Origin: Yponomeuta sedellus
Taxonomy: Eukaryota; Arthropoda; Insecta; Lepidoptera; Yponomeutidae
Assembly (NCBI GenBank): GCA_934045075.1
Contig: OW203723.1
Span: 5,801,913-5,865,912 of the forward strand
Direction of reading: 5' to 3'
Length of the DNA stretch: 64,000 bases
Made by a program: the position numbers and the translations under genes. Below are positions 57,192 to 64,000 of the stretch, piece after piece; position 1 is the first letter of the stretch, and each line of letters begins with the position of its first letter. Under the pieces are notes generated by a model, which was given only the letters and a program-made list of their open reading frames with translations, did no database searches and had not been told where the DNA came from.

Positions 57192-60100
57192 GTAGGTTCG
57201 AGTGGCCAGGCTTCCATCTCTTTTATAGATCCTACAATATCTTACATCTCCGAATTAAAGTGAAATTATCATTATCACGTTAACCAGATTCGAGAGCTCC
57301 TATATAAATATTGGAAAGATTATACAGCCAGGTAAAGTGTAGTATCTCTTGGAGCGCAGATAATCTTAAAAACACAAAACAGGTTTTAAATCTATGAGAT
57401 ACTCCAGATATGTGCACGAAAGTTTAAGCCCTTTACCCTTCATCGTCACCCCATTATGTCCCCACCGAGGGGCACGGGACTCCTCTTTAAGGAAGCTAGT
57501 GGTGGTTATACTCCACCACGGGGGCCAAGTCCAGATTGGTGGAGGCTTGCAAGACTAGTGGCTGGTCTTACTGTCCGAAGTTTTCAAGCCGTCCTAAAAC
57601 CCAAACAAACTCTTAGGGCAATCACATTGCCTGCCTTCATACAAATACTTTTTTTTTGTGTATTAAAGAATTTTAGAATTCAAGTATATGGAATCCCTTA
57701 ATAAATCTATTTGTGCAAATATTTGCTCAACCAAATATGAGTGAAGGGTTTAATTTAATCTCTAATGATTTCAAGGTTCCTTTCCTCTTCGTCAGGGCTT
57801 ATTTTGCAACGATCTCCGCTGGGGCCCAGGCATAATGAGGCATGCATGCCGACGAGCAGATGTCGGGCTTTGGAGGGGTAACCAGCTCGTCCGACTTGCC
57901 TGGCGACCTCCCACAGTTTCCCTAATTCCCGACATAGCGTCCACCCCCGTTGGACAAAGTTGCATCGAACAGTTCAGGATTATACTATACAATTGCAAGA
58001 AGACTATCGGGGACACGAATAGTGCTCTAGACCTGTTGAATCAGCAAGGAATGCCTCCGTTGCAGGCCGAGGAACAGTGGAAGATTCTCTACTCTAAGTA
58101 CTGTACGGATATGGAGAGCGTGCTTTGTCACAAGAGTGAATTTTACAGGTCTTATTATGGTGAAACTCTACGCATGTTGGAAGAAACATTGCCAGATAAA
58201 ATTGAGGTAAGTCGAATTTTGTACAACAAAATGCACCCTAATAAAGACAAATTAGAATCCGGAAGTTATGAGGCAATTTTTTAGAATCTTCCCTGTGAAT
58301 CCGATCTTTTAGATACTTTCAGGTTAAGATATCTTTACACTACAGAACCTGAGTGCACTATCGATATCACATCAACCTTGGCGTGATGATGTCGATACAA
58401 CACAGGTGCACTGTAATTAGACAAATTACAGAAGACTGCCACAAAATTATAAAGGTTGACATACCATCGATTGTACGCTCCCGAAACCTAAAGTAGATAC
58501 TGACCATCTCTAACAGAGCAGCATAAACGCAGCCAGCTCATTCACTGATGAAGACCGCGCTAATAAATTCAAGGAATACCATTTCGCCTGGAACAACGAC
58601 TCCATGATTCTGCATATGATGAAGCACGCATTCCAACACGAAGAGCAGAGGCCTACAGCTATGCTGGAGCTATCGGCGCTGTTGTCGGGGCCAAGGCAAA
58701 AGTTCCCCACGCCTGGCTGCCATGAGCTCGACTGCAGGTTGGGTTTGGGCTTACCGCTAAATATCTTCTAGAAGTGTTGGCTAGTAGGATATTCTACTGA
58801 CTCTGTAATCTGAGGAGGATCCAATCCCAATATTCCGCAGTTACAAGGCTATGTTACAAGAGTCCCGATCACCAAAATATCCACTTGATTCCATAATGGT
58901 AATGGTCTGTACTTGAAAACTTGTAGGTATAAGTCTTCAAGTACAGACTTGTACAAGTACAAGTCAAGTATGTACATTGTACAGTGTTAAGTATATAGAC
59001 CTTAGGAAGTTTCTTCTTTACAGAACAATGTTACTGGCGAGTTACATGGGTGACAAGAGTACAGTGCTGTTAATGATCCAAGAACACCAGGTGTACCCCA
59101 ATGTCTCTGACATTGTAGGGAATACCGCTATTATGTACGCTACTGTAAGTTTCCCTTTAAAAAATCTTTTTCTAGCTCGTGCTATCGTTTTCTTTGATTC
59201 TTAATAATATGTGAATTGCCCTAAGAACATGATCTGAGGAATTACCTATTAAGGTTAAGGAGATACGATAAGAGCTATACTGAACGAATGAATGTATTTA
59301 CGATGTAAAGTCTTTCATTTGAACCATTAATTCGCGAACTACACATGTCTAATTTTAGTGTGGAAACCAAACCGAGATCATCCACCATTTAGTGGAAGCG
59401 GGTGCGGCCATAGACACCTTTAATGATGCCTGTTTGACACCGCTAGGAGTCGCCCTGCTAATCTACGCCTTGACAAAATACGACGTTCCTCTATTAGAGT
59501 ATGGTAATGTGCTGATATCCACCAGTACTTCTGTGCCCGGTATGTTTCACATGTTCGTTTTAGGCTGCTTTCATTTCAATGGTAATTTATTACCATTAAA
59601 ATGATTTCATTTATTCAGGGACTCCCGCAACGGACTGGCACATAAACCGGAATCTTCCACCCCCATTGCTGATTACTAGTAGTAGCCAACCGAAAACTAC
59701 GTTCGGCCTAGCGTCTACGAGCATGAGAAAGGTCAAATCCCAAGCGTCCATGAGAGCCATATCTTCTATGTATTCTAAGAAGAGGGCACAATCGAAGAAA
59801 TCAATCGCCCAAGGGACGTTCGCATCCGCTACGGATCTTGATATAGACGAGGGAATGCTTTTCAGGAGCATGTTTCACGAATACGAACTAAGAGTTGGCA
59901 CGCTGACGCAAATCATCAGCAGTCCACGCTACCCGAAATATCTCTTTGACCTCCGAAATATGTTGGTCGATGTCGAGAGCTTAAAAGTGGAGGAAGATGT
60001 AGTGATAAGTAAAACAAATACTGCATCCGGTAAAGGCACAACAAAAAACAGTAGAAGTAATGTTAGCAAAGCAACCAAGTCAAGTCAAAAACTTAAAACT

Positions 60101-63100
60101 GTTCGTGAAATTGCGTGGCAGCAGGTTGAGAAGGATGAAAAGCCATGGGAAAGCGAAGATAAGCAAAAAATAGATAGGTCAGTGTACGTTTGTACTACCT
60201 TAGTCTAGAGAGAGCCAGTTTATATGTATATGTTAATTTCACAGTATGTTAGGTATATTAAACACAGACAATTTATGCAGGAATGCATTTACGTAACATG
60301 GTCTGTACTTTTCCTATAGCTTGAATACCATCAAGCTTACAATCCTGCACCTGCTACTGGAAGGCGCCAACCCGCGGCTGGTGCGTTGTCCTCAGCCAGC
60401 CCTGGTGGTCGCAATCATAGCCGGCAACACCGATATAGTGGATCACCTGATCCGTTTCGGGGTCGACGTCAACGAGAGATATCCACAGGCAAGGAATAAC
60501 CTTAACTTTTCAACAACAGTAACGGAGCAGAACGGATTGGTACTTAAATTTTCGGCTATAAAGGCAAAAGGATGATAAGCGTTAACATTTTCTGTTGTAA
60601 GGCCTGCGCAGACGAGGTACTATCCCCCGGGTACTTTTTTGTCCGTCGATATAGATCTCTTATGAATTGTATCGAATAACGCACACGATGGACTAAAAGT
60701 AGGTACCCCGTACAAAAAGTCCCTCAAGTTTCCGAGGACATCAAGAGACCGGACTGGACAAAAGTTCGGTGTTTTCTTTTAAAACGCCTTTTTCAACTCC
60801 ATGTAAATTACAACACAACGTAATCTCAGAATATTTGCTTCTATAGCGTACGCTTCACTCGATTTCCAGGGAACAAATGACCGCACACCGTAAGCGTAGA
60901 GTCCGCGACAAGTACTCGGAGGACATTTTCACACGATTCAGGGACTTTTGTCCTTTGGAGACTAAAGTCCCTCGTTGCGCAGGCCTTTAGAAATTCGTTT
61001 ATCCGTGTATTGTGTGCTGTGCTATAGAACGTGCTATTCGCAGCATATGTAGTCGTCATAAGCTGCAAATAGTAGGTAGGTATAAGTCCCACTGGAGGAC
61101 ACCTGGTTTCAGATCGAGAATAAATGCTTAATCAACACGTGGGCCCACGATTGACGATTTCCACCCCCTCACGATGACAAGCGCATGCGAACATCTAGAG
61201 AAACTCTAATTTCTTCACGATATTTTCCCTAGCGAATGGTATCACTATCTCAATATCGCAAATGTACGTACATTTGTTACGTAACTATTGGTACCTTCCG
61301 GGATTAAAACGCACGACCTCCCAAACGTCACGATACGACGAAATATTGATCAATTTTAGTGGTAAGTCACTTCAGTAGATTATGAACCAATATTTGTGGT
61401 TCATAATCTACTGAAGTGGCTTACCACTAAAATAGATGGGATTCCTATGGGACAGGGAAGAAGTGTAATTATTTGTTACGTGACGTTTGGGAGGTCGTGC
61501 GTTTTAATCCCGGAAGGTACCAATAGTTACGTCACAAATGTACGTACATTTGCGATATTGAGATAGTGATACTATACTGTTTGAACACTATTTATCAACG
61601 AAATATCAAAAATACTAAAAAATACTATCTTACAGGGTCAACAAACATTCAGATTGAGTTTCAATATCATCCCATGTGTACATACGAGTACTTGTGGAAT
61701 ATAAAAAAAAATACTATTGCGTACTAATACAATACAGACAGCAGTTTTTAGTGCAGGCGTTATTCCCTTTAGACTTTTTCTTACAGCTTTACGGCTACAC
61801 ACCTCTGCAGGTGGCCGTCTCTCGCCCTTTTAGCAGGGCAGCTCTGGAGGTAACCAAGGCTCTCCTGGAGAACGGTGCCAAGGCCAATGATCGTCTGTGT
61901 GAGAGCCCAAATACGAATACCGTATCGTCGCGTCAGGGTCCGACCTTGATACATGCACTTATCGGCCGACCTACTGCGTCTGACACTGAAGAAGAGGTAA
62001 GTATTTAAAATTTCAATGATGCGTGTTAACTAAAGCACTTCTAGAAATCCATGAACGTATTCGCTGCACCAAAGTACCTAACCATAAGCAACCATATCGT
62101 TTTTAAGCCTTCTTCTAGAAATTATCTATAATTTCTACATGCAATGTTTACAAAACATCGTGATCTCAAGCAAGCGTCGCGCAATATTCCAACAAAATGT
62201 TATGTATAGTTTTTTTTGTGTCTAGTATTTTCAGTTTTTGGGCGTCAGTATTTTAATACCGTGTATGATATGAACGAGGAACGAACCTACAAGAACATAT
62301 TCTTATAGTAGGTATAACCGTACAATCGGGTGGCTCTCAGTGATCTCTTCCAGATCCTTTAGATCGAGAGACCCTATAGAGACCCAATAAAGTTATTTTT
62401 CCATCTAATTGGAAGTAAAACCACAAAGGTAGGTACACCCATATTTGTTGTTTTATTGCATACCTAAAAATACCAGTAATTCGTCCACAGCTCCGCAAAG
62501 AAATGATGGAGCTTCTACTCGAGCACGGGTGCGACGCCTACGCATTCTACGAGGGTCGTTCGGCCATCGACTACGTGATGGATCAGTCCCTGGACCTTCT
62601 GGACGTCTTCATTAACAACGAGACCGTCTCTCTGAACGGGTCGACCAGTTCGACCAACCAGAGCATGCTGGCGAAACTGCTGAGCGTTCAGTGCTTCAGG
62701 CAACTGCCGTCCACGAAGAGACTTCAGACGGTTCATATTAATAGGTTTAACTAACAAAAAGTATCTTTTAGACAGGCTTGCGCATTGCTTGTATCACTTT
62801 TAACCCATAGATTTATATATTTCCGATATAGTTATTTTGACATAATTAATGCAGGAACTCTGTGTAATGCGTCCGCGACCTTATCCCTTAATAGCGTGAG
62901 TGAAATAGTTCCCACTTTTAATTGAACTTTATGACCTTGAAATAAGGCCCAAAACCAATGAAAATAATATACTACTCATGCGCTAATAATGTGCGAGCCT
63001 CAGTATGGATAAGACTAAGATCATGCTCAACTATTGACTGGTGCCGGAACCAGTCTTCGTGTGTTATTTCCTTTTTGATGTACAATAAAGTGTTCTCTAT

Positions 63101-63621
63101 CTACGAGTATCTTCGTCTGGGAGGTCGCCCTATTAGGTGTCCAGAAAGATGTCTACAGATTTTTTAACTAGGCAAAGTCTACTTCGAGCTTACTCGAAGT
63201 CGCGTGATAGGGTCCAAGTAGGTGGGGCTGCGTTCGCTAAACTACACCAGGTTTCTCCTCGTCTATTCCTGAGAGCCAATACCTACAGACAATTCTTCAA
63301 ACATTGCGTCCTGTTAGGGTTAATGACCTACGGAGCCAAAATGTGAACACTAACAGCAGGAGTACTCCACCGATAAGTGGGTGTTACTGCTTTGCCACCA
63401 AGGCCTAGTAGAGTCGGTGCATATGTTAATATGATCTAAACTTGGGAGGCAATTTCAAAAAACTGTTCTAATAAATATTTGTTTCATTTTATTACAGTTA
63501 ACAAATATAGTGTTATTCGGCGCCGATCCTCTGTTACCAGTCCATTATGAAGATAAGACGTATGGCAACATATTCGTGTACGCCAAACAACAGCTCGCTG
63601 AACTAAAAAATCCCCAATATG
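57018..63621 (+). CDS. ANKMY1: MORN and ankyrin repeat protein, ANKMY1-like (partial)
   Basis: Ten exons: 57018-57191, 57796-58206, 58517-58737, 59024-59144, 59359-59539, 59619-60177, 60320-60488, 61787-61996, 62491-62730 and 63498-63621. Exons 1-2 hold MORN repeats (YEGPFFRDTMHGWGTYRW, YEGYFFANKMHGYGSMSYPD, DLRWGPGIMRHACRRADVGL). Exons 4 to 10 hold ankyrin repeats (NVSDIVGNTAIMYAT, LYGYTPLQVAVSR, LRKEMMELLLEHGCDAYAF, IVLFGADPLL). A Lys/Ser-rich insert in exon 6 separates ankyrin units. MORN followed by ankyrin is the layout of ANKMY1; its MYND zinc finger would lie right of the window. Function is poorly known, with ciliary/testis links in vertebrates. First exon(s) were not found upstream. 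The exon 7 donor looks like GC, and the exon 9 donor is weak. Confidence 0.8.
57446..57600 (-). repeat. 5S-derived SINE body, subfamily 2
   Basis: CCATTATGTCCCCACCGAGG, ATACTCCACCACGGGGGCC and GCTTGCAAGACTAGTGGCTG reverse-match the copy at 47290. The head is missing. Intronic. Confidence 0.55.
57796..58206 (+). CDS. ANKMY1: ANKMY1-like exon: third MORN and linker
   Basis: GLFCNDLRWGPGIMRHACRR ... DVGLWRGNQLVRL is a third MORN-like unit. A helical region follows (SALDLLNQQGMPPLQAEEQW). Donor GAG|GTAAGT. Confidence 0.85.
58517..58737 (+). CDS. ANKMY1: ANKMY1-like exon: linker
   Basis: SSINAASSFTDEDRANKF, YHFAWNNDSMILHMMKHAF. Accepted from phase (0 in, 2 out) and splice sites TCTAACAG and TGCAG|GTTGGG. 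Confidence 0.7.
59024..59144 (+). CDS. ANKMY1: ANKMY1-like exon: ankyrin
   Basis: TMLLASYMGDKSTVLLMIQE, then GNTAIMYAT|GTAAGT. Typical ankyrin helix pair and the next repeat start. Confidence 0.82.
59250..59350 (+). repeat. dispersed repeat family E, copy 3
   Basis: GAGATACGATAAGAGCTA, GAACGAATGAATGTATTTACG and TAAAGTCTTTCATTTGAAC. Intronic, ends at the acceptor region of the next exon. Confidence 0.45.
59359..59539 (+). CDS. ANKMY1: ANKMY1-like exon: ankyrin
   Basis: CGNQTEIIHHLVEAGAAIDT, FNDACLTPLGVALLIYAL. Donor CCCG|GTATGT, phase 1. Confidence 0.82.
59619..60177 (+). CDS. ANKMY1: ANKMY1-like exon: basic insert
   Basis: Low-complexity Lys/Ser segment (RKVKSQASMRAISSMYSKKR, SKTNTASGKGTTKNSRS) flanked by more ordered sequence (LFRSMFHEYELRVGTLTQII). 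Donor ATAG|GTCAGT, phase 2. Confidence 0.8.
60320..60488 (+). CDS. ANKMY1: ANKMY1-like exon: ankyrin, GC donor
   Basis: LNTIKLTILHLLLEGANPRL and GNTDIVDHLIRFGVDVNERY, then PQ. The best donor is CCACAG|GCAAGG, a GC-AG intron; a GT alternative 33 bases on would add ARNNLNFSTT. Confidence 0.75.
60598..60988. mobile_element. MITE with AAGGCCTGCGCA termini
   Basis: TAAGGCCTGCGCAGACGAGG at the left is mirrored by CCTCGTTGCGCAGGCCTTTA at the right, 390 bases apart. Subterminal AAGTCCCT and GGGACTTT units repeat inside. No ORF of note. Intronic in the ANKMY1-like gene. Confidence 0.6.
61239..61572. repeat. nested 334 bp palindrome
   Basis: The outer arms 61239-61331 and 61480-61572 match inversely over about 93 bases (GTATCACTATCTCAATATCG, GGTACCTTCCGGGATTAAAA). 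The inner arms 61353-61390 and about 61398-61433 match over about 36 bases (ATTTTAGTGGTAAGTCACTT). The outer arms themselves contain the palindrome AAATGTACGTACATTT. Confidence 0.8.
61787..61996 (+). CDS. ANKMY1: ANKMY1-like exon: ankyrin
   Basis: LYGYTPLQVAVSRPFSRAAL, EVTKALLENGAKANDRL, then GPTLIHALIGRP. Donor GAG|GTAAGT. Confidence 0.85.
62491..62730 (+). CDS. ANKMY1: ANKMY1-like exon: ankyrin, donor uncertain
   Basis: LRKEMMELLLEHGCDAYAFY, EGRSAIDYVMDQSLDLLDVF. The frame is open to 62757. To meet the next exon in phase 0 the donor ACG|GTTCAT at 62730 is chosen, which is weak. Confidence 0.7.
63498..63621 (+). CDS. ANKMY1: ANKMY1-like exon: last in window
   Basis: LTNIVLFGADPLLPVHYEDK, TYGNIFVYAKQQLAELKNP. 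Donor TATG|GTACTA, phase 1, so the gene continues past the right edge. Confidence 0.78.
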
Positions 63622-63824
63622 GTACTATAACTATACTAACCATTATTTACTGTAGTTGGACCCAGTGTACAGCTAACCATATGTATTATTCTTTAAAATC
63701 ATAATAAAATACACTGAATAGTAAATGGAGCGCAAGTAGGAAAAGCACGGTACGAAAAGGAATAGGGTTTGAATAAGTGCACCAAAAAAAAGTTTTCAGC
63801 ATTCTTCGAGTGTCTGAATTCTTC

Positions 63825-64000
63825 TTCTTCTTCAGGCTATATTAGTCCACTGCTGGACATAGCCCTCCCCTAATGAGCGCCATAGCGCAAGGTTGTGCAA
63901 TCATTGGGGAGTAATGCCCATAATCCCCACGTTGGGCATGCGGGTTGGGGATCGCAGTTTGGTGGAATTGTACTGCAAGGAGCGCTGCTGCCCACCCCCC
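63825..64000 (-). repeat. RTE-like 3' end, copy at right edge
   Basis: CTTCTTCTTCAGGCTATATT, GTCCACTGCTGGACATAGCC; same family as 2106-2266. It is cut by the window edge. 63622-63824 holds nothing recognised. Confidence 0.5.

Overview
The window is nuclear DNA of an insect, most likely a lepidopteran (moth or butterfly). The reasons are four spliced genes with short GT-AG introns and insect-type proteins, an AT-rich background, and dense dispersed repeats of kinds typical of Lepidoptera: LINE 3' ends carrying an ATCGC/GCGAT-type hairpin and a (GATA)n tail, small Helitrons ending in CTAG|T, a mariner, MITEs, and tRNA- and 5S-rRNA-derived short repeats. Families were assigned by eye from motifs, with no database search.

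Layout. (1) 2431-22186, plus strand: the 3' seven exons of a TNF-superfamily ligand (eiger-like), with its start left of the window. Its 13.4 kb third visible intron holds two uninterrupted non-LTR retrotransposons in tandem (about 6075-10660 and 10950-15600), both antisense to the gene and each with ORF1 and an endonuclease/reverse transcriptase ORF. (2) 22187-40540: an 18 kb gene-poor stretch made largely of repeats. It has one candidate 5' non-coding exon near 28600-28724. (3) 40596-43239, plus strand: a four-exon secreted precursor of 778 residues with a signal peptide, many dibasic sites, a His-rich stretch and a Cys-rich C-terminus. It looks like a prohormone or processed secreted protein. 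(4) 44813-50314, plus strand: a seven-exon phospholipid scramblase of 281 residues, interrupted in introns by a foldback element, a 5S-derived SINE and a mariner. (5) 57018-63621, plus strand: ten exons of a MORN plus ankyrin protein matching the architecture of ANKMY1. Its first exons were not found and its C-terminus runs off the right end.

The genes do not form an operon or an evident pathway. Eiger-like is an extracellular ligand, the second gene is a secreted precursor, the scramblase acts at membranes, and the MORN/ankyrin protein is probably cytosolic or ciliary.

The most unusual material is in the repeats. There is a perfect 2 x 79 bp palindrome of a tRNA-like repeat at 36363-36524, with further inverted pairs of the same family. 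A 5S-rRNA-derived SINE has about ten copies, one with an 11 bp target duplication. There is also a nested 334 bp palindrome in an intron of the ANKMY1-like gene. Among the genes, the precursor carries repeated SSGS...DYGR cassettes that could release amidated peptides, and the scramblase seems to have lost its acidic calcium-loop residues.
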